Source: Veronia pacifica (GTDB lineage Bacteria > Pseudomonadota > Gammaproteobacteria > Enterobacterales > Vibrionaceae). From it: 64,000 nt of DNA. Shown in pieces: positions 8,361 to 18,526 of this stretch; positions within the stretch are counted from its first letter, which is position 1, and the number at the start of each line of letters is the position of its first letter. Location of the stretch: assembly GCF_001707825.1 (NCBI RefSeq), contig NZ_LYBM01000018.1, forward strand, positions 31,231-95,230, given 5' to 3'. Below the pieces are notes generated by a model. It was not told the origin of the DNA and made no database searches. It was given only the letters and a program-made list of their open reading frames with translations. A program made the translations under genes and the position numbers.

Positions 8361-8408
8361 ACACAAATCGTGAAATAATGTTTAAATATCAACACCATTT
8401 CTGAATTA

Positions 8409-8484
8409 TGGTGCCCGGAGGCGGAATCGAACCACCGACACGAGGATTTTCAATCCTCTGCTCTACCAACTGAGCTATCCGGGC
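8409..8484 (-). tRNA. tRNA-Phe (GAA), copy 2
   Basis: A 76-nt cloverleaf with encoded CCA, acceptor stem GCCCGGA/TCCGGGC, anticodon GAA. It closely resembles E. coli tRNA-Phe and is the first gene of the minus-strand tRNA unit. Confidence 0.97.
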
Positions 8485-8496
8485 TAACGGAGCGCT

Positions 8497-8525
8497 ATTA
8501 AACGGATTTTAGCCCTGAGCGTCAA
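8497..8525 (-). promoter_or_regulatory. Sigma-70 promoter for the Phe-Thr-Phe-Asn tRNA unit
   Basis: On the minus strand TTGACG, 17 bases, TTTAAT, then GCGCTCCG as discriminator, just upstream of tRNA-Phe at 8484. It is near-identical in layout to the promoter at 7540-7568. Confidence 0.8.
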
Positions 8526-8611
8526 CTCTTTTTTTCAAAAAAAACGTCACATTGCATCGTTTGAACATTTGTCAGTCAAACTGGCGCGATAGTGGTCATT
8601 TTTTCAGGTTT

Positions 8612-9751
8612 TTAGCCAGACTTTTCGAATGATTTCTGAAATTTGGTGACCTTTTGCAAATACCGCCGCGATTCTGCTGAGGGGTGTTTATTAGTCAGCG
8701 CCCAGAATACCTGATTGGGTTTTAACCGATTAAGATCCGTCATTGCTTTGGTTCTGCTGCGGCGGTCGAAGGTGTTCAGCACATTTCCTGCACCGCCGTT
8801 ATAAGCAGATATCATGCTGTAGTGGAGCGAGAGTGGGTTGCGAACATCCTTCAGGTAGCGGTTCTTCAACAGGTAAAAGTATGCAGTGCCCATATCTATG
8901 TTGTTTGCCGGGTCAAAGAGATACTCAGGGGTGGGTTGTCCACCACGTTTTTTGACCAATTTAAACACATCTTTTCCTGCAGTTTTTGGCACAACCTGCA
9001 TCAGTCCATAAGCATTGGCCCAGCTCACTGCATATGGATTAAAGCTACTTTCAGTTTTGATAATGGCGTAAATCAGAGATTCAGAAATACCGTAACGACG
9101 TGATGCTTGTTTTACGATACTGGCGTATTGGTAGCTTCGTTTTTCGGCGTGATCGCCAACCATGGGGATTTCGACGTAAAAGATCTTCTGAATACCGAGT
9201 GCTTTTTTCTTGAGTTTTTTCGCAACCAGATAGTCAGCAAAACGCTGCGCTCGCCATTGCCAGGCTATGGCTTTGCCATCCTGATCGAGTACCTGCCCTT
9301 CAAGAAATGGTCTTCCTTCTATTGCAACGTCTGCGGCTGAATAAAGGTCAACAGATGAGGGATCGTTAGGAGTGAGGAGGGTAGTGACAATGGCAGTTTC
9401 AAGATGTTTTTTAGGGTCAGTTTTAGCCACAGTTTCTACTGTTATTACTCCCTTGCTGAAGTCGATACGTGCCCGGCTCAGATAATTATCTGTGTATTTC
9501 ACATAGTCACGCTTGCCTGCGACATAGACCTCGTCCTTGCCCCAGCGAACCTCAATATCTCCCGTGAAGCTACGGATCAAGCTGTCCAGTGCCCGAACAT
9601 CCTTCTCAAACTGCCCGGGAAGAGGCGCAAGGTTTTTGGCAAACCGATTGCTCACCTCATAATTGACACCCCAGAATCTTTCAACACTTGCCCGGCTGCA
9701 CCCCGCCAGTAAAAAAAGGATTGCCAAGGTACTGAAAAGTCGTAGTCGCAT
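8612..9751 (-). CDS. mltC: Membrane-bound lytic murein transglycosylase C
   Basis: MltC cleaves the glycosidic bonds of peptidoglycan from the outer membrane. The N-terminus is a lipoprotein signal with lipobox LLAGC. A family-specific N-terminal domain covers about residues 30-190. The lysozyme-like SLT domain (about 205-350) contains the catalytic Glu in IKTESSFNPYAVS, then GLMQV and SAYNGGAGN. The 379-residue length is close to E. coli MltC. It follows yggX as in E. coli, but a terminator at 9766-9799 lies between them, so it may be transcribed separately. Confidence 0.96.
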   Translation of the reverse strand: MRLRLFSTLAILFLLAGCSRASVERFWGVNYEVSNRFAKNLAPLPGQFEKDVRALDSLIRSFTGDIEVRWGKDEVYVAGKRDYVKYTDNYLSRARIDFSKGVITVETVAKTDPKKHLETAIVTTLLTPNDPSSVDLYSAADVAIEGRPFLEGQVLDQDGKAIAWQWRAQRFADYLVAKKLKKKALGIQKIFYVEIPMVGDHAEKRSYQYASIVKQASRRYGISESLIYAIIKTESSFNPYAVSWANAYGLMQVVPKTAGKDVFKLVKKRGGQPTPEYLFDPANNIDMGTAYFYLLKNRYLKDVRNPLSLHYSMISAYNGGAGNVLNTFDRRSRTKAMTDLNRLKPNQVFWALTNKHPSAESRRYLQKVTKFQKSFEKSG

Positions 9752-9765
9752 AGAAAACGCTCAAT

Positions 9766-9799
9766 AAAAAAAGACATCCTGACCAGCTTAATCAGGATG
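9766..9799 (-). terminator. Rho-independent terminator after yggX
   Basis: On the minus strand CATCCTGA pairs with TCAGGATG and a run of seven T follows. It ends the mutY-yggX unit ahead of mltC. Confidence 0.8.
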
Positions 9800-9855
9800 C
9801 CTTTGTGCATAAAGTCTTTATGACAAAACAGTCGGATTAGTCCCAACCAGAGGTG

Positions 9856-10128
9856 TTATTCCGAAGGAGGTGTATAACCTTCGATAATAGTGTCGTGACC
9901 TTCAAACAGGAATTTGACCATCTCATCTTCCAGAAGCTTGCGGTGCTCAGGATCCATCATGTTGAGTTTCTTTTCATTGATCAGCATGATCTGCTTGGCC
10001 TGCCATTCAGCCCAGGCTTCTTTAGAAATATTATCGAAGATACGTTTGCCAAGATCACCCGGGTACAGCTGGAAATCCAGTCCCTCTGCGTCTTTCTTCA
10101 GGCGTTGACAAAATACGGTGCGGCTCAT
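9856..10128 (-). CDS. yggX: Fe(II)-trafficking protein YggX
   Basis: A 90-residue cytoplasmic protein of the YggX family, linked to iron supply and protection of iron-sulphur clusters against oxidation. The start [18 protein letters not shown] holds the conserved Cys7. AGGAGC precedes the ATG. It follows mutY by 36 bases, the usual pairing; MutY itself carries a 4Fe-4S cluster. Confidence 0.96.
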   Translation of the reverse strand: MSRTVFCQRLKKDAEGLDFQLYPGDLGKRIFDNISKEAWAEWQAKQIMLINEKKLNMMDPEHRKLLEDEMVKFLFEGHDTIIEGYTPPSE

Positions 10129-10164
10129 TATGAAGCTCCTGCTTGTTGTGCGACGTTTACCGGT

Positions 10165-11241
10165 TTAATGAAGTTCGCGGGTCAGTGTTTTCAGTAACTT
10201 CTGTACTGGTGCTGCCAGCCCGACTTTTTCAGGTTGTGTTAAGTTATACCAAAGGCCGCCCTGAGCTTCCATTATCATTGTCGGTTGTCTTTTAAGCCTT
10301 ACTCTCACCGGGAGAATATCGAGGTGAAAATGACTGAAAGTGTGACGAAAAGCAGTAAGGTGCTCAATATCATAGGCGTTATCTGTGCCACACATGGTCA
10401 ATACGCTTGATTCAACCTTGCTCTCTTCCGTTTCAGGCAAGCACCATAACCCGCCCCATAGCCCGGAGGGTGGACGTTGTTCGAGCCAAATTTGTTCTTC
10501 ATACTGGTAGAGAAGAAAACAGGCCTGTTTCTCCGGCAGCACTTTTTTCGGCTTTTTACCCGGAAAGTCGGTTTGTCTGCCAAGAGCGTTGGCTTCGCAA
10601 CTGTAATTGACCGGGCAAAGTTCGCACTTAGGTTTACTGCGTGTGCAAATCATCGCACCCATATCCATCATGGCCTGATTATATCGGTTGACGCCCTCGG
10701 CTGGCGTGTTGATTTCTGCATGCTGCCAGAGGATATTTTCGACAGGTTTTTTACCCGGCCAGCCTTCTACGGCATAGTGACGCGCAAGGGTGCGTTTGAC
10801 ATTGCCGTCGAGAATGGGGTGATGAAGACCAAGTGATAGAGAAAGCACTGCGCCTGCTGTTGAGCGTCCGACACCGGGTAACGCCATCATGTCATCAATA
10901 TTGGTTGGAAACTCCCCCCCAAACTTTTCAACGACCATCACCGCTGCCTTGTGAAGGTTTCTGGCTCTGGCGTAATACCCCAAGCCTGTCCAAAGATGTA
11001 ATACCTCATCAAGATCGGCGGCGGCCAGATCGGCAACATTTGGAAAACGCTCCATAAACCGCTCAAAGTATGGGATCACTGTCGCTACCTGAGTCTGCTG
11101 CAGCATGATCTCTGACAGCCACACTTTATAAGGCGTTTTGTTGAGTTGCCATGGCAGGGTTTTCCGGCCGTATTTGTCGTACCAAGTCAGAATTGCATCA
11201 GAAAAAGACAGGCTCACAGTTTGCTTCTCATTTATTATCAT
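10165..11241 (-). CDS. mutY: Adenine DNA glycosylase MutY
   Basis: MutY removes adenine mispaired with 8-oxoguanine. The helix-hairpin-helix glycosylase domain includes [20 protein letters not shown] and [16 protein letters not shown], with the catalytic Asp in ILDGNVKR. The four-cysteine cluster motif reads [23 protein letters not shown]-like C-terminal domain (about 230-350) recognises 8-oxoG. The open frame extends to 11403, but similarity to MutY begins only near 11217; the ATG at 11241 gives 358 residues. A GTG at 11217 with GAGAAG before it is an alternative start. Confidence 0.95.
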   Translation of the reverse strand: MIINEKQTVSLSFSDAILTWYDKYGRKTLPWQLNKTPYKVWLSEIMLQQTQVATVIPYFERFMERFPNVADLAAADLDEVLHLWTGLGYYARARNLHKAAVMVVEKFGGEFPTNIDDMMALPGVGRSTAGAVLSLSLGLHHPILDGNVKRTLARHYAVEGWPGKKPVENILWQHAEINTPAEGVNRYNQAMMDMGAMICTRSKPKCELCPVNYSCEANALGRQTDFPGKKPKKVLPEKQACFLLYQYEEQIWLEQRPPSGLWGGLWCLPETEESKVESSVLTMCGTDNAYDIEHLTAFRHTFSHFHLDILPVRVRLKRQPTMIMEAQGGLWYNLTQPEKVGLAAPVQKLLKTLTRELH

Positions 11242-11474
11242 TGGGGATAGGCTTACGACTGACGGGATAATTCGGTTTAACCTGAACATTACCGTTTGGC
11301 GTATTGATACTATGTTAACAAGATTACCCATCTTTTGCTGACTCATGAAGGAATAGGTCTGGCTGAGCCTATGAGCACCTCTCAGGCAGTTTGCCTCTTG
11401 CACATGGGCCGAATCTTTGGATAATGCGCGATCCGCTTAACTTTTCTTCACTACGAAGGCGAAGGCACAACATC

Positions 11475-12191
11475 ATGACTGAAGTGACCAAAACTGAACT
11501 GACCGAAGACGGCAAAGTTGTTCGTAAGATCCGCAGCTTTGTTCGCCGCGAAGGGCGACTGACCAAAGGTCAGGACCAGGCTATGCAAGAATGCTGGCCA
11601 ACCATGGGCATTGACTTTGAAGACAAAAAACTGGTCTGGAATGAGGTATTCGGCAACGATAACCCGGTCGTTCTTGAAATCGGTTTTGGTATGGGTGCCT
11701 CACTGGTTGAGATGGCAAAAAATGCACCAGAGAAAAACTTCGTGGGAATCGAGGTTCACTCACCGGGCGTTGGCGCATGCCTGATGGCAGCCCGTGATGC
11801 TGGCCTGACAAACCTGCGTGTGATGTGCCACGATGCCGTTGAAGTATTTGAGAGTATGCTACCAAAAGCAAGCTTGGATACTGTTCAGCTATTTTTCCCT
11901 GATCCGTGGCACAAAAAGCGTCACCATAAGCGTCGTATTGTTCAGCCAGCATTTGTTGAAATGCTGCGTGACAAGCTGAAAATTGGCGGTATTTTCCATA
12001 TGGCGACAGACTGGGAAAATTACGCAGAACATATGGTTGAGGTTATGGATGTGGCTCCGTGCTATGCAAATACTGCAACCGATGGCCCGTATATTGCCCG
12101 TCCAGAAGAGCGTCCGCTGACGAAATTTGAACAGCGTGGTCATCGTCTCGGCCATGGTGTCTGGGACATGAAATACGCACGTACGGAATAA
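11475..12191 (+). CDS. trmB: tRNA (guanine-N7-)-methyltransferase TrmB
   Basis: TrmB methylates G46 in the variable loop of tRNAs using S-adenosylmethionine. Visible motifs are [14 protein letters not shown] (SAM binding), [12 protein letters not shown] and [17 protein letters not shown]. The 238-residue protein ends [12 protein letters not shown], as in E. coli. The ATG at 11475 is chosen from similarity; an upstream in-frame ATG at 11391 would add residues with no likeness to the family. It is divergent from mutY, sharing a 233-bp control region. Confidence 0.96.
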   Translation: MTEVTKTELTEDGKVVRKIRSFVRREGRLTKGQDQAMQECWPTMGIDFEDKKLVWNEVFGNDNPVVLEIGFGMGASLVEMAKNAPEKNFVGIEVHSPGVGACLMAARDAGLTNLRVMCHDAVEVFESMLPKASLDTVQLFFPDPWHKKRHHKRRIVQPAFVEMLRDKLKIGGIFHMATDWENYAEHMVEVMDVAPCYANTATDGPYIARPEERPLTKFEQRGHRLGHGVWDMKYARTE

Positions 12192-12207
12192 TTTCGATCC
12201 GCACAAA

Positions 12208-12251
12208 TCCTGAGACACAGGCGAGGTAACGTCTCTGCTAAGGTCTCAGGA
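12208..12251 (+). ncRNA. Long stem-loop in the trmB 3' untranslated region
   Basis: TCCTGAGAC (12208-12216) and GTCTCAGGA (12243-12251) form a perfect 9-bp stem over a 26-base loop, followed 9 bases later by the terminator hairpin. The two-hairpin-plus-T-run layout resembles small RNAs released from 3' ends of messages, but nothing proves that here. Confidence 0.35.
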
Positions 12252-12260
12252 ATGATGATA

Positions 12261-12285
12261 AGCCAACCACAGGGTTGGCTTTTTT
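12261..12285 (+). terminator. Rho-independent terminator of trmB
   Basis: AGCCAACC pairs with GGTTGGCT over a four-base loop and runs into TTTTTT. Confidence 0.9.
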
Positions 12286-12341
12286 GACCTTGATAGTGGC
12301 GCAATGAGAAGTCACTCGCATCTTTACTGCCGGAGAACATA

Positions 12342-13262
12342 ATGAAGCCAAGCCCGGAATTATTAAACGACGTACTGGACGAAGTCCGGCCCCTGATTGG
12401 GCAAGGGCGAGTGGCCAGCTATATTCCTGCTTTGGAAGAAGTGCCTGCAGATAAGCTGGGTGTCGCGGTCTGCTACAACGATGGTGACATTATTACGGCT
12501 GGAGATGCTGATGAACCTTTCTCAATTCAGTCTATTTCTAAGGTACTCAGCCTTACTCTGGCGTTGCAGAACTACGGCCCGTTGGAGATCTGGGATCGGG
12601 TTGGAAAAGAGCCGTCGGGGCAAGCCTTTAATTCAATGATCCAGCTTGAGATGGAGCATGGTATCCCACGTAACCCATTCATCAATGCTGGTGCACTCGT
12701 CGTGTGTGATTTATTGCAAAGTCGATTGTCCGCACCTCGCCAGCGTATGCTTGAGTTCGTCCGTGATCTTTCAGCCAATCCTCATATCTACTACGACAAA
12801 ACAGTGGCAAAGTCTGAAATGGATCATAGTGATCGCAATGCTGCTATCGCTTATCTGATGCGCTCATTTGGCAATTTCAGCAATGAGGTAATGCCAGTTT
12901 TGCAGACATATTTCCATTATTGTGCGCTGCGTATGAGCTGTGTTGACTTGGCAAAAGCTTTTAACTATCTGGCAAATAAAGGGCTTTCTTTGGGCGCAGA
13001 AAAAACCATAGTGAGCCACACTCAAAGTAAGCAAGTGAATGCATTACTAGCCACTTGTGGTTTGTACGATGGTGCAGGTGAATTCGCTTACCGGGTTGGC
13101 ATGCCAGGAAAATCTGGCGTCGGGGGCGGCATCGTAGCGGTGGTACCGGGAGAAATGTCTATCGCAGTCTGGTCTCCAGAACTGGACCCTTCCGGTAACT
13201 CGCTAGCTGGCACGGCAGCATTAGAACTGCTGGCTGAGCGCATCGGTCGTTCCATTTTTTAG
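12342..13262 (+). CDS. glsB: Glutaminase
   Basis: Hydrolyses glutamine to glutamate and ammonia. The 306-residue protein fits the serine-dependent beta-lactamase-like glutaminase family. The active-site S-x-x-K lies in FSIQSISK (near residue 65), and [13 protein letters not shown] and [15 protein letters not shown] are conserved. CGGAGAAC precedes the ATG. A terminator separates it from trmB, so it has its own promoter. A weak hairpin right after the stop (13261-13286) may reduce read-through into the next gene. Confidence 0.95.
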   Translation: MKPSPELLNDVLDEVRPLIGQGRVASYIPALEEVPADKLGVAVCYNDGDIITAGDADEPFSIQSISKVLSLTLALQNYGPLEIWDRVGKEPSGQAFNSMIQLEMEHGIPRNPFINAGALVVCDLLQSRLSAPRQRMLEFVRDLSANPHIYYDKTVAKSEMDHSDRNAAIAYLMRSFGNFSNEVMPVLQTYFHYCALRMSCVDLAKAFNYLANKGLSLGAEKTIVSHTQSKQVNALLATCGLYDGAGEFAYRVGMPGKSGVGGGIVAVVPGEMSIAVWSPELDPSGNSLAGTAALELLAERIGRSIF

Positions 13263-13305
13263 GGAGTGCATAAGAAAGCTCCCTTTTGTGAAAGGAGAGC
13301 TTACG

Positions 13306-14061
13306 ATGAATCTACGGATCTTATGTCTTCTGGGAATGGTTTTTCCCGCGATGGTGTCGGCAACAGACGTCAGCCAATGCCAACCTACCCTTCACAGTGA
13401 TATTGCCTTGAAAGATGGCAATATCATTGGCAACAGCGAGCATGGCGAGTTCAGTATTGCTGAGGACGGTGCGCTGTTTTTCGCTGTGCATCCGGTCAAA
13501 CTTACCCAAGCCCAAAAAACCTCACTGAAAATTTACAGCCAGACTGTCAGAGATGATTTGCCTTATATGGGGCAGGGGCTGATGGATGAAATTCAGACTT
13601 CATGGTTAGCCTTGGACGAAGTACTGGAAAATCAGCTCGGTAAGCGCAGTATTCTGAGAAATGAGCTTGGTCATTATCATATCTACCTGCAGAAAAGCTT
13701 CTACGGTGCGATTTATGATAAAGACAAAACAATCAAGGTTGATCACCGCCGCTTAAACTATGCCATGAAAGAAATGGGCATGACCTTGCCACAATTTATC
13801 ACCACAATTCCGCGCCGGGGATTGATGGATTTTCAGCGCACCACTAAAACCACTGCGCCTGAAAAGCTGATGAGAATATCTGACGATATCGCCGTGCTGC
13901 AGTCAAAACTCAGGATGACCATCAACGATGAAAAAAGTCGGTCAGCCAGTTTTATTCAGGATGTCTGCGCACGACTGTCTGTCTGGCAGCGGCAGGAGGA
14001 GAAAATCCAGTCACTGATCCCTGCGTTATCCAGTTGGAAAACAGTAACAGTTAACTGGTAG
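13306..14061 (+). CDS. yggN: Periplasmic DUF2884 (YggN-like) protein
   Basis: Starts with a signal peptide (MNLRILCLLGMVFPAMVSA). The 251-residue product resembles E. coli YggN (DUF2884), whose function is not established; yggN also lies near trmB-mutY in E. coli, which supports the call. Segment VHPVKLTQAQKTSLKIYSQ is typical. The ATG at 13306 follows AGGAGAG; a GTG at 13288 is in frame but precedes that site. Confidence 0.75.
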   Translation: MNLRILCLLGMVFPAMVSATDVSQCQPTLHSDIALKDGNIIGNSEHGEFSIAEDGALFFAVHPVKLTQAQKTSLKIYSQTVRDDLPYMGQGLMDEIQTSWLALDEVLENQLGKRSILRNELGHYHIYLQKSFYGAIYDKDKTIKVDHRRLNYAMKEMGMTLPQFITTIPRRGLMDFQRTTKTTAPEKLMRISDDIAVLQSKLRMTINDEKSRSASFIQDVCARLSVWQRQEEKIQSLIPALSSWKTVTVNW

Positions 14062-14082
14062 TAATCAGTTAACGAGTAATGG

Positions 14083-16032
14083 TTAGTTAACCGGATAAAC
14101 GAACTCATATTCACTGCTCTCCCAAGCCAGTTTAACTTGCTTTATATAATTGTTGAGCTGGCCTGGGGCGACATGCCTTGCTTTCGAGCGGTATGAGTAA
14201 TCAGCTTCAATAAATATCTTGCCCGGTACTTTGTTTTTCACGTCATCCATCGATTGAAGTATGCTGTGATACTCAAAGAAAGGATTGTTTAACGTATGTT
14301 CTATCGGTTTCACTTCCCAGTCGTCAGGTAGGCTCAGCTGTATTTTCTGCAGGACTTTACCGTCGTGCCCGTAGCGGAAAGGTGTTTTACGCGATGAGCT
14401 GCGGGGCGTGATAAGAAAATCATCAACAATGTCTCCAGCCACCATAAAGTGATAGAGATTATCTTTCACCTGCCACAGATCTTTAATGATGTAAGATTCT
14501 TTAATTTCTATCAGGTTAGCATTGGTATCGTCTGCGATAGTCAGTGGTGACAGCACCGCCAACTCTTTAAAGTGGCGCGCATAATATTTTTCGTAGTGAT
14601 CACTGAGCGTGATTTCTGAGGTTGAACTCAGGTACTTCCGCCATCTCTCGGCTTCACGGCCTTTGAGCTGTGTTGTGACTGAGAGGTAACTGTCTCGGTC
14701 TGCACGATTCACGATAAAATTCTGGATGACTTGATGAGGAATGTCGGGGCGCAGGATTGGCACTGTCTCTAAATTATTTATTCCCGGCTCCAATACCAGC
14801 GCGAGGACATGGTCCGACATGGCCATCGTATCGAGTTTTGAGCCCTGATGAGTGTAGGTTGGGTCAATCCACCACGTCTTCCCCTGATGCTCCAGCTTAA
14901 CAATCACATGATCAAAGCTGGATGGAGAGACGGGTCTCAGTCTTACTGTTCCTTTCCAGTGTTCACTGACGAGAGCCGGGGTGGCTTTCGCTCCCAGTTG
15001 ACGGAGCAGGGCGACCATAAGCAGCGCTTTTTCCTTATTATCACCAAAACCTTGATGGATAACTTCATCGGGTGCGGATGGTGAATGTGAATCAAGCTTA
15101 TGTTGCTGTCCGAGATGGCTGACTTTGTTTTGTGCGTAGTGAATGGCCTCGACTAACTGAGCTTCGGGATCTTCTGCTTTTCTGCCCTTGATATCTGCTG
15201 CAATGGCTGCGGAGGACCTGTCATCATTGAAGGTGTAAAGTGGCAGTGCCCAGTCAACAATATCCTGCCAGGTTTGAAAGTTAGTCACGTGTAGATAGGG
15301 GTAAGGGTCATACCACGCCGGTTGTTCACTCTCGTGATAGTCATAATGTCCGTCGAGTTCGACATAACTGTATTCGATCAATCCTTCACTGGTCAGGATA
15401 TTCAGCTTTCCTTTCGCCTTTTGCTGAGGGTTACTGACCAGAATATTGCTGGTATCAGGCATTAAGATCCTGCTTCGACTTTCTGCAACCTTGGCGTTCC
15501 AACCCACGCTAATGTGGCGATCGAAGTAGTTTCCATAAACAGGATTGTTACCTGTGATTGTGTAGCTGTAATCAATAATATCTCCCGGCCTGATGTCTTT
15601 CAGCGCAATATCTATTCGCTTTTTGTTTGAGTAGAGATGAGAGCGTCTGTCGTGAACAACGGTGGCGACAACAATGCTTGCGCTGTCAGGCAGTACCCTT
15701 TCTACGCCATCTCTGAACACCGATAGGCTGTGAATTTCGACGTGCTGATAGTCAGGAACATGTTCGATAGAAATCTTCGAAGAGGTAGCGGCTCCCTTGA
15801 GTGACAGCGCTTTGACGACGACCCTTTTATAGGAGGTGGGCGATGGTCCGGTAAGATTGAGCTGCTTGTCTACCAGCAAGTATTGCTGATCACCTTTATC
15901 AGGAATGGGTTTGTCTGGAAGGGAATGAGTAACGGCTACCCATTCAGGGAGGGGTGAAAATATTGGCGTTTCAGATGCAGACTGAAATGAGGTCAGCACC
16001 AATAATGCCGCAAGCAAGCGGACGAAAAACAT
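14083..16032 (-). CDS. Exported DUF3857/transglutaminase-like protein lacking the catalytic cysteine
   Basis: The 649-residue product has a signal peptide (MFFVRLLAALLVLTSFQSAS). A DUF3857 domain (about 55-210) is followed by a transglutaminase-like fold (about 265-400) and a C-terminal beta-rich part. Active members carry GDCKD; here the equivalent reads GDNKE, with Asn332 (AAT codon) in place of Cys. His375 (FDHV) and Asp390 (WIDPT) of the triad are kept. It is therefore probably a binding or scaffolding protein and not an enzyme. The ATG at 16032 has AAGGAT upstream; the frame extends to 16110 without a signal sequence. It is downstream of hemW by 84 bases. Substrate and role are unknown. 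Confidence 0.8.
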   Translation of the reverse strand: MFFVRLLAALLVLTSFQSASETPIFSPLPEWVAVTHSLPDKPIPDKGDQQYLLVDKQLNLTGPSPTSYKRVVVKALSLKGAATSSKISIEHVPDYQHVEIHSLSVFRDGVERVLPDSASIVVATVVHDRRSHLYSNKKRIDIALKDIRPGDIIDYSYTITGNNPVYGNYFDRHISVGWNAKVAESRSRILMPDTSNILVSNPQQKAKGKLNILTSEGLIEYSYVELDGHYDYHESEQPAWYDPYPYLHVTNFQTWQDIVDWALPLYTFNDDRSSAAIAADIKGRKAEDPEAQLVEAIHYAQNKVSHLGQQHKLDSHSPSAPDEVIHQGFGDNKEKALLMVALLRQLGAKATPALVSEHWKGTVRLRPVSPSSFDHVIVKLEHQGKTWWIDPTYTHQGSKLDTMAMSDHVLALVLEPGINNLETVPILRPDIPHQVIQNFIVNRADRDSYLSVTTQLKGREAERWRKYLSSTSEITLSDHYEKYYARHFKELAVLSPLTIADDTNANLIEIKESYIIKDLWQVKDNLYHFMVAGDIVDDFLITPRSSSRKTPFRYGHDGKVLQKIQLSLPDDWEVKPIEHTLNNPFFEYHSILQSMDDVKNKVPGKIFIEADYSYRSKARHVAPGQLNNYIKQVKLAWESSEYEFVYPVN

Positions 16033-16116
16033 AGCGCAGCAATCCTTCGCTAGGTCGCACAGTATGTCTTTGAGCTGGCGACAGAAATATTCTGTTACTG
16101 ACGCCAGCATCTGGCC

Positions 16117-17268
16117 TCAGTCCGACATAAATGTACCCAGCAGGTCGTTGAGGAATAAACGCCCTTTTTCCGTGACCTGCCAGCAGTCGCCCGTATCCCT
16201 GAGATAACCTTGTGAAATGGCGTCATTGACGGGCTGTTCAATCGCACTCAATGACAATCCGGTACGTTCGGTGAACTCAGCTTTCGGGCAGGCCTCTACC
16301 AATCTTAAACGGTTCATAAAGAACTCGAACGGCAGCTCCTCACTACTTACTCTACGTGAATCAGCGAGGTACGCTTTATCAGGATCGAGAAATCCGCGCG
16401 GATGTTTCACCTTGACGGTGCGGGTAATATTTCCCTTGTTGTCTGTCACTTTGCCATGTGCGCCACAGCCTATGCCGAGGTAGTCGCCGAAGCGCCAATA
16501 GTTCAGGTTATGCTGACACTGAAAACCGGGTTTGCTGTAACCAGAGGTTTCATATTGCACATAGCCTGCTTCTCTCAATAACTCGTGACCCTGTTCAAAT
16601 ATGTCCCAGAGGTCGTCATCATCGGGTAAGACTGGCGGTTTCGAATAGTATTGCGTATTTGGCTCGATAGTCAGTTGATACCAAGACAGGTGTGGTGGCG
16701 ACAAGTCAATTGCTTGTTTGAGATCACTGAGAGCCCCGGCCAATGACTGGTCTGGTAAGCCATGCATCAAATCCAGATTAAAGCTGTTGAGACCCGCATC
16801 ATGAGCCAGCAGTGCGGCTCTGTTCGCCTCTTTCGGACCGTGAATACGGCCAAGCTTCGTTAGCTTAGCGGCATCAAAGCTTTGCACACCGATTGAAATT
16901 CGGTTTACCCCCACATCGCGATAAGCCAAAAATTTATCAGCCTCTACGGTTCCGGGGTTGGCTTCCATCGTGATCTCAATATTGTCTGAGAAGGGCAGTT
17001 GCGCCTCAATGCCTGCCAGTAAACGGCCAATTTCATCTGGCGACATGAGGCTCGGTGTACCGCCACCGATGAAAATAGAGTGCAGGGGGCGCGATCCTGC
17101 CTCAGGGAATTGAGATAAATCCTGTGACAGGTCGTCTAGAAGTGCATCAATGTAATCCTGTTCCGGAACCTCTCCCTTCAGTGTATGGGAGTTAAAATCG
17201 CAGTAAGGGCACTTCTGCACACACCAGGGAATGTGAACGTAAAGACTCAGTGGGATAACAGCTGACAT
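16117..17268 (-). CDS. hemW: Radical SAM protein HemW (haem chaperone)
   Basis: The radical SAM motif C-x3-C-x2-C is seen in HIPWCVQKCPYCDF. FIGGGTPSL, MEANPGT and SIGVQSF follow, as in the HemN/HemW family. The short form (383 residues) and the association with rdgB point to HemW, a haem-binding protein thought to deliver haem, and not to the oxygen-independent coproporphyrinogen oxidase HemN. It begins 5 bases after rdgB, so the two are cotranscribed. Confidence 0.94.
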   Translation of the reverse strand: MSAVIPLSLYVHIPWCVQKCPYCDFNSHTLKGEVPEQDYIDALLDDLSQDLSQFPEAGSRPLHSIFIGGGTPSLMSPDEIGRLLAGIEAQLPFSDNIEITMEANPGTVEADKFLAYRDVGVNRISIGVQSFDAAKLTKLGRIHGPKEANRAALLAHDAGLNSFNLDLMHGLPDQSLAGALSDLKQAIDLSPPHLSWYQLTIEPNTQYYSKPPVLPDDDDLWDIFEQGHELLREAGYVQYETSGYSKPGFQCQHNLNYWRFGDYLGIGCGAHGKVTDNKGNITRTVKVKHPRGFLDPDKAYLADSRRVSSEELPFEFFMNRLRLVEACPKAEFTERTGLSLSAIEQPVNDAISQGYLRDTGDCWQVTEKGRLFLNDLLGTFMSD

Positions 17269-17273
17269 ACTCT

Positions 17274-17870
17274 TTATCCAGCCACCTTCATGGCTGCAAA
17301 CAGCTTTTTCAGCGCCTGACCACGGTGAGAGATTTGTTTTTTCTCTGACGGATCAACGTTAGCTAACGAACAGTTGTGCGAATCTAGCCAGAAAACAGGG
17401 TCGTAACCAAAACCATGACTACCTGACGCCTCACGGGCAATACTGCCTTCAAACGTGCCATGGCAAATCACGGGTGTCGGATCATCAGCATGACGCATAT
17501 ATACCAGCACACAGTGGAATCTTGCGGTGCGCTCGCCGTCTGGGGCGTCTTTCATTTCAGTAAGTAGCTTTTCAAGGTTTTGCTGATCGCTCTTACCTTC
17601 ACCTGCATAGCGAGCGCTATACACACCGGGTGCGCCTTGCAGAAAATCAACTTCCAGACCCGAATCATCAGCGATGGCTGGTAGGCCTGTTTCCTTTGCA
17701 GCGTGTCTGGCTTTGATAATGGCATTTTCAACGAATGTAGTACCGGTTTCCGCGACATCAGAAACAGAGAACTCGCTCTGTGCTACGATATCCAGACCAA
17801 ACTCGGCCAGCATATCCGCCATTTCTCTCACTTTTCCCGGGTTACCAGTTGCCAGAACCACTTTGCTCAT
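17274..17870 (-). CDS. rdgB: dITP/XTP pyrophosphatase (non-canonical purine NTPase)
   Basis: Removes dITP, ITP and XTP from the nucleotide pool. The 198-residue protein opens with [17 protein letters not shown] and contains [20 protein letters not shown] and GFGYDPVF, all signature segments. The ATG at 17870 is set by similarity; the open frame to 17984 overlaps the upstream gene and is not needed. It is followed directly by hemW. Confidence 0.96.
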   Translation of the reverse strand: MSKVVLATGNPGKVREMADMLAEFGLDIVAQSEFSVSDVAETGTTFVENAIIKARHAAKETGLPAIADDSGLEVDFLQGAPGVYSARYAGEGKSDQQNLEKLLTEMKDAPDGERTARFHCVLVYMRHADDPTPVICHGTFEGSIAREASGSHGFGYDPVFWLDSHNCSLANVDPSEKKQISHRGQALKKLFAAMKVAG

Positions 17871-17976
17871 CTTCTGTTCCTCTGTGTTTTTCGTTGGCCA
17901 ATAAAAAAGCGGCCGATAATTGGCCGCTATCATACTAGATTGCCGATCATAGTCACGTTTGATGGACTCTGACACG

Positions 17977-18417
17977 TCATCCATCGGTGTAAAACTTTTG
18001 CTTGAAGCGCAATTTACCGCTGCTTTTTCCCGATGAATTTACATTAATTTCAAAGTTATAGGTTTCTTCGTTGGCGTAGCCGACTTCAGCCAGATAATAG
18101 ATGGCGTCCCCCTCTACGACTTCACGGAAGAGCAGCTTTTTGGTGGTGCCAAGAAGATTTTTTGCCGTGCCTTCAACAAAAGAGTTGACCGCAGGCTTGC
18201 CCGGGCTGCTCTTGTCGAGAACCGAAATATTAATGACTGCGTTGTATCGGCTGCGTTGGATACCGTAATGTTTTGCCACGGCAGCAGGAATAAAGGTTGA
18301 AGGAAAGGCCGAGTAGTGGACTTCCAGCGAGCCAATATCCTTCGATTGTCCAGCGGACACGGCCGTGGTAACAAACAGGGCGGCAGCCGACAGTAAGGTG
18401 AGAACAAAACGTATCAT
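17977..18417 (-). CDS. Exported DUF4426 protein
   Basis: A 146-residue protein with a signal peptide ([18 protein letters not shown]...SA). The sequence ([19 protein letters not shown], then [11 protein letters not shown] at the end) fits the DUF4426 family, found next to rdgB in Vibrio and Pseudomonas. Function unknown. AAGGA stands before the ATG at 18417. It is 106 bases upstream of rdgB. Confidence 0.8.
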   Translation of the reverse strand: MIRFVLTLLSAAALFVTTAVSAGQSKDIGSLEVHYSAFPSTFIPAAVAKHYGIQRSRYNAVINISVLDKSSPGKPAVNSFVEGTAKNLLGTTKKLLFREVVEGDAIYYLAEVGYANEETYNFEINVNSSGKSSGKLRFKQKFYTDG

Positions 18418-18500
18418 TTTCGCGTCCTTGGCAATGTTTATAATCGTTATTACGAGTAACAACAGTGAAGCAGATCGTTTTGACAGCAGGTCCATCTGCA

Positions 18501-18526
18501 ACAAAAAAGGGCGCTGATGCGCCCTT
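18501..18526 (-). terminator. Rho-independent terminator after yggU
   Basis: On the minus strand AAGGGCGC pairs with GCGCCCTT over a short loop and runs into TTTTTT. It separates the proC-yggT-yggU group from the DUF4426-rdgB-hemW group. Confidence 0.88.
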
